Source of the DNA: Anabaenopsis elenkinii CCIBt3563
Lineage (GTDB): Bacteria; Cyanobacteriota; Cyanobacteriia; Cyanobacteriales; Nostocaceae
NCBI RefSeq assembly: GCF_015245355.1
Contig: NZ_CP063311.1
Span: forward strand, 2,381,309 to 2,445,308
DNA length: 64,000 nucleotides
Direction: 5' to 3'
The position numbers and the translations under genes are program-made. Below are positions 17,844 through 26,322 of the stretch, piece by piece. Under the pieces are notes generated by a model, which saw only the letters and a program-made list of their open reading frames with translations, was not told the DNA's origin and made no database searches. The stretch's first letter is position 1; every line of letters starts with the position of its first letter.

Positions 17844-20114
17844 ATGGATTGGAAAACAGCATCTTCCTATTATGAAACTCGTCTGAGCGATGCTTTAAAT
17901 ATCCAAAGACACGCTTTGAGTTTAGCTAATTTACCCCAAGCACAAGTTCCTACTAAATTAATAGAAACTCTCATCCAAGAAGCAGAACCCACCCGTCGTC
18001 AGTTGGAAAGACTGCAAAAACGTGAGTTCCGCATTGCGGTTGTGGGGTTAGAAAAAGCCGGAAAAAGTACCTTTGTCAATGCTTGGTTAGAATGCGACTT
18101 ACTCCCAGCAAAGGGAGGAAGATGTACATTTACCACTACACAAATTTACTCCGTTGCAAATGAGTCTGAACAACGACTAGAGGTACAAGCTAAAACCGAA
18201 GCTGAATTTACCAACTTACTCACGGAACTAGAAAAAGCCAACGCAAAGGAAGACCTAAATACTATCCACGCTAATCAAGCAACTTTACAGCAAGTGAGGA
18301 GGGAAGGCGATCGCATTTTTCCATTTACCAGACTAGAAGATATTAAAGAACTGTTAAAAAAGTATGTAGCTGATGAAAGATACGCTCATGCTGTGTTAGA
18401 AGCTAGACTTTATACTAACAAACTTGCACAAGCTGAAGGAATTGTTTTTTATGATGTTCCCGGTTTAGATTCAGGTTTAGCAAAACACGTTGATGAAGCA
18501 CAGGAAATGTTATCAGACTGTGACGCTGTGATTTTGGTACAGCGTTTTACTAGTCTGAGAGAGAAGGAATTAGAAATCATCAAATTTACAGAACTAGGGG
18601 ATAAAAACGTCACTGTTGCTGATAAATTGTTTGTATTTCTCAGTCGCATTGATTCTATAGCTAGTCCTGAAGCACTAGAAACCCACATCCAAGAAGCATC
18701 TCAAGACTGGTCAAAACGGGCGAACTTACCTAGTCAACGTCTTGTTTCTGGTTCTGCTGGTGCATATTTGATTTTAAATAATATAGCAGGAGCACAGACT
18801 AAATTAGAAATTGGCGACCCCAATATAATTACAGCTCATTTACAGCGATTAACTGGGATTACCGATGCAGAAATTCTCAAAACAAATGCTACTGGTATCC
18901 CAGCTATTAAAGACAAAATCTTTAATTATATTAATCATGAGCGTGTGAATATTTTAAAGAAACGCTGCGAAGCTTCTGTAAATAAAATCATTAGCACCTC
19001 TGAAGAAATTTATCATGTAGTTTGTCAAAAGCACCCGGAAAATACTGAGGAAGCAAAATTATTTGCAGAAAATAATCGACGAGTTTTATTTACAGAATGG
19101 TGGAATCAAAAATGGTTAAGCATTAAAGCTGATTTACAACAATATTATGATGAGTATATATCTAGAAACACATTAGGAAATTTAACTACAGACTCCTTAC
19201 CCAAAATAGAAAAATTCCGCCAAAAATATCTGCAAGTTGTCAACAGCGAAATGCAGAAACTGCGGGAGGAAACATTGCAAAAGAAAGATACTATTTTTTT
19301 GGCTAATTCCAATCCAGAATTTGACCGCATGAAAGCTAACTTTGCTTGGCGTGATGATTTATATATTGATATTACCAGGGTGTTATCAACAATTGCCCAT
19401 GAACTTGCTCTAGAATTAAAGAATGAAGGATTAAAGTTAGTGGAATACATGACCACTTTATTATGGGGAAGTGATCAAGTTAAAGCTAGGTTAATTGAAA
19501 ATTCCGAAGCTTATTTTTTATCTAAGCTGGAAAATAGTTTAAGTGTGTTATTTTTACGCTTTGCGCGTCCAGTAGCAGAGGTGTTAATTCGCGGTCCAGT
19601 TAACAGTGATACCCGCAATAAAATTGTGAAAAGTCTGGGAGTAGATATTGAGATTGTTGATAACTATTATACTGGATTGGAACCTGGTTATAGGTTTTTG
19701 AAAAGATATGTAAAGTATGGTGCTGATTTGCTGTTTAACCCGGAAACTCGCCAAAAGGTGTTAGGGGTGACAGAGGTAACACTATCAAAATCTGGAATGA
19801 CCGAATCTATTGTACCACAAGAAGCTGTGACTTTTGAAGTGGAAACTGATATTAATGCTTTTGAAGAATACTTATGTGCGGCAATTTTTGATGCAGCTAG
19901 TTTTGAGTCCTATTGTGTTCAAGAACTCAAGGGATTAGTTGATAGTTTTAGAGATAAACAAGGTACTTGGACGGGGGTGGCTATGAATGAATGGTTACAA
20001 GGTAATCCATTACTTTTAGCTGAAGTTCCCCGGAGTTTGCAAGCAACAGAATGTGATTTAGAGGTTAGTGAAAGATTAAGACAGTTATCTATTGCTTTAA
20101 ACAGGAGCAGTTGA
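17844..20114 (+). CDS. dynamin-like GTPase 2
   Basis: A 756-residue dynamin-family GTPase distinct from its upstream partner. It has P-loop GLEKAGKST (68-76), CTFTTTQ as the switch I region, G3 DVPG (204-207) and G4 SRID (267-270). Again the G4 lysine is arginine, a quirk both proteins share. Helical stalk-like sequence follows (about 360-560), then an amphipathic stretch around residues 530-600 that could form a paddle. It starts 13 bp after the membrane protein. Its TGA stop lies 6 bp before a MITE-like repeat, which marks the right edge of the accessory block. Paired dynamins are used by LeoA/LeoBC-type (Eleos) defence systems. Confidence 0.8.
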   Translation: MDWKTASSYYETRLSDALNIQRHALSLANLPQAQVPTKLIETLIQEAEPTRRQLERLQKREFRIAVVGLEKAGKSTFVNAWLECDLLPAKGGRCTFTTTQIYSVANESEQRLEVQAKTEAEFTNLLTELEKANAKEDLNTIHANQATLQQVRREGDRIFPFTRLEDIKELLKKYVADERYAHAVLEARLYTNKLAQAEGIVFYDVPGLDSGLAKHVDEAQEMLSDCDAVILVQRFTSLREKELEIIKFTELGDKNVTVADKLFVFLSRIDSIASPEALETHIQEASQDWSKRANLPSQRLVSGSAGAYLILNNIAGAQTKLEIGDPNIITAHLQRLTGITDAEILKTNATGIPAIKDKIFNYINHERVNILKKRCEASVNKIISTSEEIYHVVCQKHPENTEEAKLFAENNRRVLFTEWWNQKWLSIKADLQQYYDEYISRNTLGNLTTDSLPKIEKFRQKYLQVVNSEMQKLREETLQKKDTIFLANSNPEFDRMKANFAWRDDLYIDITRVLSTIAHELALELKNEGLKLVEYMTTLLWGSDQVKARLIENSEAYFLSKLENSLSVLFLRFARPVAEVLIRGPVNSDTRNKIVKSLGVDIEIVDNYYTGLEPGYRFLKRYVKYGADLLFNPETRQKVLGVTEVTLSKSGMTESIVPQEAVTFEVETDINAFEEYLCAAIFDAASFESYCVQELKGLVDSFRDKQGTWTGVAMNEWLQGNPLLLAEVPRSLQATECDLEVSERLRQLSIALNRSS

Positions 20115-20120
20115 GTTGTT

Positions 20121-20450
20121 AGAGGATGTTTGATAAGTCATGATTAGTGTATTAACTATTGTTTGACCCCACCCTCTCCTTGCAAGGGTAGGTTTTTAAT
20201 ATGATCTGTGAAGGCAAGACTAGGAAGACAAGGAAGGAAAGTGGACAAGGAAGATTTTATACGGACAATGGTCTTTTAAGGGGCTATTTTTCTTACTAAA
20301 AATACAGACTTTGTACTGTTTTTCTCCCTTGTCACCTTGTCCACCTTGTCCACCTTGTCTTGTCCTTGTAAGGGGAGGGGACTGGATTTTATTGTTTTTT
20401 GTGTGTTCTCCATTCCTTCCTATTCCCTGTTCCCTATTCCCTATTCCCTG
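20121..20450 (+). repeat. MITE-like repeat, copy 3, with internal insertion
   Basis: Left end AGAGGATGTTTGATAAGTC, then the core hairpin split by an insertion of about 175 bp (roughly 20189-20363). The insertion runs from TAGGTTTTTAATATGATC through GACTAGGAAGACAAGG to a C-rich tract of CACCTTGTC repeats. The conserved GACTGGATTTTATTG segment resumes after it. The expected right terminal repeat is missing; the copy fades into a TTCCCTA tract that reaches the 3' end of the TPR gene. Confidence 0.8.
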
Positions 20451-20496
20451 AAACTAAACAACTTTGGATCTCACAAGCATGGGAAATGCTATATTT
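20432..20496 (-). repeat. dispersed repeat shared with 38501-38560
   Basis: On the minus strand this reads ATATAGCATTTCCCATGC, then a GTGAG and TTTAGTTT stretch, then AGGGAATAGGG. It matches 38501-38560 with only a few mismatches. It forms the last 20 or so codons and the stop codon of the TPR protein gene. Confidence 0.65.
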
Positions 20497-21684
20497 TGAG
20501 GCTTTTTCAATCTGCTGGGTAAAGTATGTTTCTTGATGTTTAAGTTGTTGAGCTAGTTCTAATCCTTTTTTAAAGGCTGCGAGTGCTTGGGAATAGTTCT
20601 GAGTTTGTAAATATAATTGCCCAATTTGATCATAACCTATCATCATGCCATAATAATTCATGGCTTGCTCTTGGGTTTCTATAAAAGTTTGGCTGACCTC
20701 TAAAGCTGCGTCTGTTTGTCCCTGGTCAATATATAAAGAAATTATTTTTTGTAAAGCTTCCCCAGCTCGGACATACTGCCGAGATTCCATGGCGATAATA
20801 TAAGCTTGTTGATAGTTGTTAAATGCTTGTTGGAGTAAACTGGGATTTGTTTGGGCGAGGGATTGATAATTAACGCCGATGGCGAGTAGCAATTGTGGTA
20901 TTTTGATCAGGTTATTTTCCTGTTGGTAAATTGTGACTATTCTCTGGAGAGTATCTATTGCTGCTTGGGGTTGTTGGTGCTGCTGGTATATATAACTTAG
21001 CTGTTGCAGGTATTCTAACTCCCTGGCGCGATCGCCTGGAGTAGCAGTTAACTTCAACAATTGCTCATAGGTGGCCGCAGCTTGGGGATAATCAAACCAA
21101 CTCAAATGGAGTTCGCCTATGGTTGCGAGGGTTTGCAATACTGCTGCTACATCTTGTTGCTGTTCTACTACTGTTAAAATTTGCTGATAAGCTTGTAAAG
21201 CTAATTTAGGCGATCGCACTTGCTGGTATGCTTCACCAAGAGCTACCATTAATTCTAAATCAAAACCCTTGGCTTTTTGGGCTTGCTGTTGAATAGTTTG
21301 TAATCGCTGTGTAATATATCTAACTTGCTGCCCCGCGTTTTCACCCCAAGCGATCGCGCCAAAGCGGGATAAAGCTTTGACTTCGGCCCATGGACCCAAA
21401 TAGCGGCGTAACCGTATTTCCCGGTTCCAAATCCCAAAAGCTCCTGGTTGGTCTCCCCCTTGTAATTTAGCTGTAGCTTCCTGATTCAAAGCATCTAAAG
21501 CCCTCTGTAGGTTTTCCCGTTCTGGGGTGGTTAACTGTTGTTTATCCCTCAAAGGCGGTAGGAGGGGGTCAGGGGTGGTAACTTCTAGGGGATTGGGGGG
21601 AAATTTAGCCTGTGCTAGGGTAAGCCCAGGATAAAACTGAGAAAAGACAACTAGACTAACAGTAATACACAAGTGCCTGAGCAT
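20434..21684 (-). CDS. exported TPR-repeat protein
   Basis: A 416-residue protein with a signal peptide (LCITVSLVVFSQFYPGLTLAQA). A conserved lead-in follows (GIWNREIRLRRYLGP), then at least five TPR-like helical hairpins (for example AYQQILTVVEQ, QAAATYEQLLKL, AAIDTLQRIVTIY, ALAAFKKGLELA). It probably acts in the periplasm or at the thylakoid/outer membrane as a scaffold. The last 15 or so residues (SKYSISHACEIQSCLVSGNRE) come from a dispersed repeat, so the original C-terminus has been replaced. Upstream is divergent cpcT, 83 bp away. Confidence 0.7.
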   Translation of the reverse strand: MLRHLCITVSLVVFSQFYPGLTLAQAKFPPNPLEVTTPDPLLPPLRDKQQLTTPERENLQRALDALNQEATAKLQGGDQPGAFGIWNREIRLRRYLGPWAEVKALSRFGAIAWGENAGQQVRYITQRLQTIQQQAQKAKGFDLELMVALGEAYQQVRSPKLALQAYQQILTVVEQQQDVAAVLQTLATIGELHLSWFDYPQAAATYEQLLKLTATPGDRARELEYLQQLSYIYQQHQQPQAAIDTLQRIVTIYQQENNLIKIPQLLLAIGVNYQSLAQTNPSLLQQAFNNYQQAYIIAMESRQYVRAGEALQKIISLYIDQGQTDAALEVSQTFIETQEQAMNYYGMMIGYDQIGQLYLQTQNYSQALAAFKKGLELAQQLKHQETYFTQQIEKASKYSISHACEIQSCLVSGNRE

Positions 21685-21767
21685 AGATAATTTACCTCAG
21701 ATGTGATCATCCCAAGCCATAAAATAAAGCTAGATAATCTAAATTAACATCTGTAATTACTAATTCC

Positions 21768-22343
21768 ATGGATATTACCACCTTAGCCCGCTGGATGGCG
21801 GCTGATTTTAGTAATCAAGCACAAGCCTTTGAAAATCCCCCCTTTTTCGCCCATATTCGCGTGTGTATGCGCCCTTTACCTGTAGAATTATTATCAGGGG
21901 TGAGTTTGTTTGTTGAACAAGCCTATGATTATATGCTCAATGACCCCTACCGTGTGCGGGTGTTAAAATTGCTCAACGCCGGCGATCGCATCGAAATTGA
22001 AAACTACACCGTCAAATCAGAAGAAAATTTTTATGGCGCATCCCGTGACCTCCCACGCTTACAAACTTTAACTAAGGACTGCTTAGAAAAGCTACCAGGA
22101 TGTAATATGATTGTAGAGTGGTCTGGTAACAGCTTCAAAGGCAAAGTAGAACCGGGTAAAGGTTGTATTGTCTTTCGTAAGGGACAAAAAACCTACTTAG
22201 ATAGTGAATTTGAAATTGACGAAGAGAAATTTATCAGCCTTGACCGAGGACGGGATTTAGACACCAACGAACATATCTGGGGTTCCGTCGCTGGTCCGTT
22301 TTACTTTGTGCGTCGCCAAACTTTTGCCGATGAGGTAATATAG
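21768..22343 (+). CDS. cpcT: CpcT/CpeT-type phycobiliprotein chromophore lyase
   Basis: A 191-residue protein with the hallmark start LARWMAADFSNQAQAFENPP and FAHIRVCMRPLP, continuing to GSVAGPFYFVRR. This family attaches phycocyanobilin to Cys-153-type sites of phycocyanin/phycoerythrocyanin beta subunits. The length is normal (about 195). From memory, all5339 of Anabaena PCC 7120 is the characterised CpcT and lies two genes from hglT. If so, the methyltransferase-dynamin block here interrupts a conserved neighbourhood. Cytoplasmic, and probably expressed alone. Confidence 0.85.
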   Translation: MDITTLARWMAADFSNQAQAFENPPFFAHIRVCMRPLPVELLSGVSLFVEQAYDYMLNDPYRVRVLKLLNAGDRIEIENYTVKSEENFYGASRDLPRLQTLTKDCLEKLPGCNMIVEWSGNSFKGKVEPGKGCIVFRKGQKTYLDSEFEIDEEKFISLDRGRDLDTNEHIWGSVAGPFYFVRRQTFADEVI

Positions 22344-22363
22344 GTAACACAAGTATAGTTCAA

Positions 22364-23161
22364 TTAAGATACTGTAGCAACTAACTCCAATGGTTGGAAA
22401 TAAGGAACTCTTTCTACTGTAGTTTCCCACATCCCATTGGGGTAGAGTTTCAACAACCGAAATCCCGGGTATTTTGAGTCAATCCTCAAAGTAGGGCTTT
22501 GGGCGCGGAACTGTAGTCCCGTGGAAGGAGTACCCAGGTAGTGAACTTGGCCGCGTTGGCGTTGAAATTCCTGATGGATATGACCAAATAAGACTAACTT
22601 CACCTGGGGATGGCGATCAACAACGGCAAATAATTCTTGGGGATTTTGCAAACTGCTATGATCTAACCAGGGGGAATTGACTGCAAAGGGGGGGTGATGT
22701 AGCCCTACTAAAGTGGGATGATCTCCCAATATTGTTAACTCACGGTTAAGCCAATCGAGAGTTTTAGCCCCCAGATAACCATGCCTACAACCGGGAACAC
22801 AAGAATCTAGTAAGATAAAATTCCACCCACCCCGCTCAAAAGACTTGCGCCGGGAAATCATCCCCATATTTAAGATATTATCCATGGCGATCGCACAGTC
22901 ATTATTTCCCGGTAACCAATAAGCAGGTATTTGTAGTGGGTTGAGCAGATTTTGGAGATTATCATAGGACTGAAGATTACCATCCCCGGATAAATTTCCC
23001 GTCAGCAGCAGTAGATCAACCTCATTCCTGAGTGAGTGTAATTTATCTACAACAGCCTGGAAAGATTTTATGGTAGGCATTCCCAGCATTTTATGATTTT
23101 CCGAGCCAAACAGATGTATATCTGTGATTTGAGCAATTGATATGGGGGATACTTGATTCAT
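22364..23161 (-). CDS. calcineurin-like phosphoesterase (CpdA-like)
   Basis: A 265-residue metallophosphoesterase of the CpdA/Icc group: AQITDIHLFG, LPGNND, DSCVPGCRHG and GHIHQE are all present. The second metal motif, normally GDLSxDG, reads GNLSGDG here, so the bridging aspartate is asparagine (residue 56 from this start). It may have altered metal binding or activity. I prefer the ATG at 23161 to the GTG two codons earlier. It is convergent with cpcT, 20 bp apart. The family hydrolyses cyclic nucleotides or phosphodiesters; the substrate is unknown. Confidence 0.75.
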   Translation of the reverse strand: MNQVSPISIAQITDIHLFGSENHKMLGMPTIKSFQAVVDKLHSLRNEVDLLLLTGNLSGDGNLQSYDNLQNLLNPLQIPAYWLPGNNDCAIAMDNILNMGMISRRKSFERGGWNFILLDSCVPGCRHGYLGAKTLDWLNRELTILGDHPTLVGLHHPPFAVNSPWLDHSSLQNPQELFAVVDRHPQVKLVLFGHIHQEFQRQRGQVHYLGTPSTGLQFRAQSPTLRIDSKYPGFRLLKLYPNGMWETTVERVPYFQPLELVATVS

Positions 23162-23167
23162 TTTCAC

Positions 23168-23524
23168 TGATTATCATATTGGCTAAATATTTGATTCTGT
23201 GTGGGCACTAACTTACAGGTATAATACCGAACTTCAATGTTGGCATAGAACTAAAAACCATCAATCAACATGGGATTTATCAAAATCCTGGAATTTTTAT
23301 CCATCTTAAGAGTGAAATTGTATTTTTTTTTGTATTTTACGTCACGCATATTTGCCAGAAATTCATCAATTCCTCACACTTTTCCGATATATCTTTATGT
23401 CGTCTTCCTATCTCCTGGAGTGTTAAAATGTCATTAACCACTAAATTCCCTCAAGTCGGGAAAAATTTCCTCAGACGTATGGCGTAAATTTGTGGGATGT
23501 GTTATGGTAAGTAATTGTAAGCGC
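23168..23524. other. intergenic region upstream of tRNA-Cys
   Basis: About 350 bp, AT-rich, containing the promoter region for the phosphoesterase (leftward) and for the tRNA (rightward). No ORF or repeat recognised. Confidence 0.5.
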
Positions 23525-23596
<72 letters not shown>

Positions 23597-23620
23597 TCAG
23601 AGGTATAGACATTTTAGTCT

Positions 23621-23639
23621 TACCTAAATATTTTAGGTA
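23621..23639 (+). terminator. AT-rich hairpin downstream of tRNA-Cys
   Basis: TACCTAAA-TAT-TTTAGGTA is a perfect 8 bp inverted repeat 25 nt after the tRNA. It may stabilise or end the tRNA transcript. There is no T run. Confidence 0.35.
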
Positions 23640-23772
23640 TCACTGCGCCCTAAAATGGCACTTCTGGGATAACAAAAATTTCCCCAGTAGCAATATATTT
23701 TGTCATTCCAAGTTATCCTAATTCTTGTCAGAATATAAAGAAAGATTAAGATTAGGTGGTGTGCTGGAAAAG

Positions 23773-24987
23773 ATGACTATATTCAGTTCAATTAATTGGG
23801 TGTTGGTAAGTACCTGTGTGCAGTTTGCTGGGTGGGGAGTGTGTTCACTGCTCCTAGCGGAAGTATTTAGAGATAGTTACCATTTTTTGTGTCACCAGGT
23901 GAAATGGTTAGCTAAATGGCACAATAAGCATCATCAAGTATATCGGCGGGATTTGTCTATAGTCTCCCTACAAGCTTACCAGGATTCCCAGCTGTATCAT
24001 GATGTGGTTGAGTCCGGTTTACTGGTGGTGTTTTTAACAATTATCGCCTTAGTTGTTCAGCACATGGGGTTATGGGTAGGGGTAGCTTATGGCTGTACTT
24101 TCTTGTATGGTGCTTCTGTGCGATATTTATCTGGTAAAATCGATACAGACTACAATCACCTACCTGGACCTTTACAAATCATCCCTTCTGTGTGGTGGGT
24201 AAATCGTTCTTACCATTGGCGACATCATTTTGATGATGTCAATGCTTATTACAGTGGTGTATTTCCTCTAGTGGATAAAATATTGGGTACAGGACTATCC
24301 CTGAAAGGTAAAACCGTCGCTTTAACAGGAGCATCCGGCGCTCTGGGTCAAGCATTAGCAGCGGAACTACTCAAGCATCATGCTAAAGTGGTCGCCTTAA
24401 CCACTAACCCGGAAAAATTAGCACCCCAGAGTAATTTAAAAGTGCTTTCCTGGGAGTTAGGTAATGAAGCTCAACTCCAGGATAGTTTGAAGAAAATTGA
24501 TATTTTGATTATTAATCACGGTGTGAATGTCTACAATCATCGCACACCCGAGGCGATCGCCACTTCCTATGAAGTGAACACTTTTTCCGCAGTGCGACTG
24601 ATAGATATATTTTTAACTACAATCACCGGACCCCAAGACAAAGCGACAAAGGAAATTTGGGTCAATACTTCTGAAGCTGAAGTTTCCCCCGCTTTCAGTC
24701 CCCTGTATGAACTGAGTAAACGCACATTGGGAAATATTGTCACCCTCAAGCGTTTAGATGGAAGTTGTGTAATTCGTAAGTTAATATTGGGTCCGTTCAA
24801 AAGTTCACTTAATCCCTATGGAGTCATGTCACCCCAGCAGGTGGCTCGTGGTATCTTGTTTTTAGCAAGGCGAGACTACCGGAATATTATTGTCACTATC
24901 AATCCTCTTACCTATTTGCTGTTTCCTCTCAAGGAAGCAACTACATGGTTGTACTACCGGGTTTTTAGTAAGATGACTAATAATTAG
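23773..24987 (+). CDS. bifunctional sterol desaturase-like / short-chain dehydrogenase fusion
   Basis: About 404 residues from this ATG; the frame is open to a TTG at 23725. The N-terminal half is a membrane di-iron hydroxylase-like domain with histidine clusters WHNKHH and YHWRHH plus membrane stretches near residues 10-30 and 80-125. The C-terminal half (from GKTVALTGASGALG) is a classical SDR with Rossmann loop, NHGVN and the active-site YELSK. The fusion is typical of cyanobacteria, where its substrate is not established. A lipid or terpenoid hydroxylation-oxidation pair is likely. It is preceded by tRNA-Cys and followed by the insertion sequence. Confidence 0.75.
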   Translation: MTIFSSINWVLVSTCVQFAGWGVCSLLLAEVFRDSYHFLCHQVKWLAKWHNKHHQVYRRDLSIVSLQAYQDSQLYHDVVESGLLVVFLTIIALVVQHMGLWVGVAYGCTFLYGASVRYLSGKIDTDYNHLPGPLQIIPSVWWVNRSYHWRHHFDDVNAYYSGVFPLVDKILGTGLSLKGKTVALTGASGALGQALAAELLKHHAKVVALTTNPEKLAPQSNLKVLSWELGNEAQLQDSLKKIDILIINHGVNVYNHRTPEAIATSYEVNTFSAVRLIDIFLTTITGPQDKATKEIWVNTSEAEVSPAFSPLYELSKRTLGNIVTLKRLDGSCVIRKLILGPFKSSLNPYGVMSPQQVARGILFLARRDYRNIIVTINPLTYLLFPLKEATTWLYYRVFSKMTNN

Positions 24988-25038
24988 GCACATACTCATA
25001 GTGGGTCAATGTAGAGTCAGTGACCCCACTATTTTTGA

Positions 25039-25078
25039 TACAGCACTTTTCAAGTAAATAAAGTAAATAAAGTAAATA
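25039..25078 (+). repeat. left part of a dispersed repeat, split by an insertion sequence
   Basis: TACAGCACTTTTCAAGTAAA plus three AAGTAAATA units. It resumes at 26216 after the insertion sequence. The reverse complement of the joined unit occurs at 29320-29387. Confidence 0.7.
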
Positions 25079-26215
25079 GGAGTTACGCATTGACAGAATA
25101 ACAAAATAGTGAATTGATAAATATAGGTCGTCTACTTGCTAGGTATCAGACAATTAGAAAAATCACGAAACCATCCACAGCGCAATGCAATCTAGACCTA
25201 TACACCTTATTTTTACTGTCAGAGCCAAAGTTTGGGGGGTGCAGTAGGTTAGCAGAGATATTAGGAGACGTTTCACATGATAGTGTGAATCGCTTTTTAT
25301 TGAGAGAGCGATATGAACCGAAAGATTTATTCAACATTATAGAAAAAGTTATTAACTTGGTAGGAGGAATACTAAGTGTAGATGATACAGTGATAGAAAA
25401 GATTTACAGCGACCCCAAAAATGCTGAATTAATCGGTTATTTTTGGTCAGGTAAAGCCCATAAAACAATTATTGGCTTAAATTTAATCACTCTATATTAC
25501 AGTGATATTCATGGTAATTCAGTGCCAATAAATTACAGAATATATGATAAAAAGGAGGGAAAAACAAAAAACGATTATTTTAGAGAAATGGTAAGTGAAA
25601 TAATAAGCTGGGGAGTCAAACCCAGAATTGTAACAGGTGATAGTTGGTATTCAGGAGTAGAAAATTTGAAATTCCTAAAAAACCAGAAATTGGGTTTTCT
25701 CTTCGGAATTGAAAAAAATAGAACTGTTTCAAATGAGCCACACAAGTATTGTCAAGTAAGCACTCTGGCTATTCCCGAAGAAGGATTAAGGACTCATCTG
25801 AAAGAATTTGGATTTATAAAGTTGTTGAGGAAAGACTTTAAAAAAGAAGACTCTAGACACTATATTTTGTATCTTCCAGATGAGGAAAGAATCGAGGATA
25901 TAACTAGAAATGAATTTATGACAATTCATGATACTCATTGGGGAATTGAAACCTTTCATCGAGCCATAAAACAAGTATGTGGAATTTGTCGGTTCATGGT
26001 TAGGGATACTCATGCAATTAAGACTCACATCTTTTGTTCACTTCAAGCTTTTGTTAAGTTGGAGTTTATGCGCTCTGAAAAAATAATTAGCAATTGGTAT
26101 GAAATACAACGGAATCTGTTTACTTTAGTTGTACGTGAGCATATTTTTGCTAATCTTAATAGCGATCGCATGATCTAGATATCATAGATCATATTTTTTG
26201 TCAATGCGTAAGTCC
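25079..26215 (+). mobile_element. complete insertion sequence, IS701/IS4-like
   Basis: A 1137 bp element with 17 bp inverted repeats differing at one base: GGAGTTACGCATTGACA on the left and the complement of GGACTTACGCATTGACA on the right (26199-26215). The flanks share TA (or ATAG and CTAG if a 16 bp repeat is used), which suits the 4 bp YTAR duplications of IS701-type elements. It encodes one DDE transposase and looks intact. It landed inside an older dispersed repeat that continues at 26216. Confidence 0.85.
25114..26178 (+). CDS. DDE transposase of the IS701/IS4-like insertion sequence
   Basis: A 354-residue transposase. The three acids of a DDE RNase-H fold are visible: the first D in SVDDTVIEK, the second in VTGDSWYSG, and E in HWGIETFHRAIKQVCG, a YREK-like helix. 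The N-terminus resembles other IS701-type proteins (LLSEPKFGGCSRLAEIL). The first in-frame initiation codon is TTG at 25114, 19 nt inside the left inverted repeat; no ATG is available nearby. There is no frameshift or internal stop, so it may be functional. Confidence 0.85.
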   Translation: MINIGRLLARYQTIRKITKPSTAQCNLDLYTLFLLSEPKFGGCSRLAEILGDVSHDSVNRFLLRERYEPKDLFNIIEKVINLVGGILSVDDTVIEKIYSDPKNAELIGYFWSGKAHKTIIGLNLITLYYSDIHGNSVPINYRIYDKKEGKTKNDYFREMVSEIISWGVKPRIVTGDSWYSGVENLKFLKNQKLGFLFGIEKNRTVSNEPHKYCQVSTLAIPEEGLRTHLKEFGFIKLLRKDFKKEDSRHYILYLPDEERIEDITRNEFMTIHDTHWGIETFHRAIKQVCGICRFMVRDTHAIKTHIFCSLQAFVKLEFMRSEKIISNWYEIQRNLFTLVVREHIFANLNSDRMI

Positions 26216-26270
26216 TAGTAAATAAAGTACACACCTGAATATTATAAATCTTGTGGGGTGGGCATCCTGC
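26216..26270 (+). repeat. right part of the split dispersed repeat
   Basis: TAGTAAATAAAGTACACACC followed by AATCTTGTGGGGTGGGCAT and CCTGC. Joined to 25039-25078 it recreates a unit whose inverted copy is 29320-29387. Confidence 0.7.
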
Positions 26271-26322
26271 GGTGCCCTATTAAACTCCGGCGATCGCACA
26301 AACAGTAATTGAAGAGGTAAAA

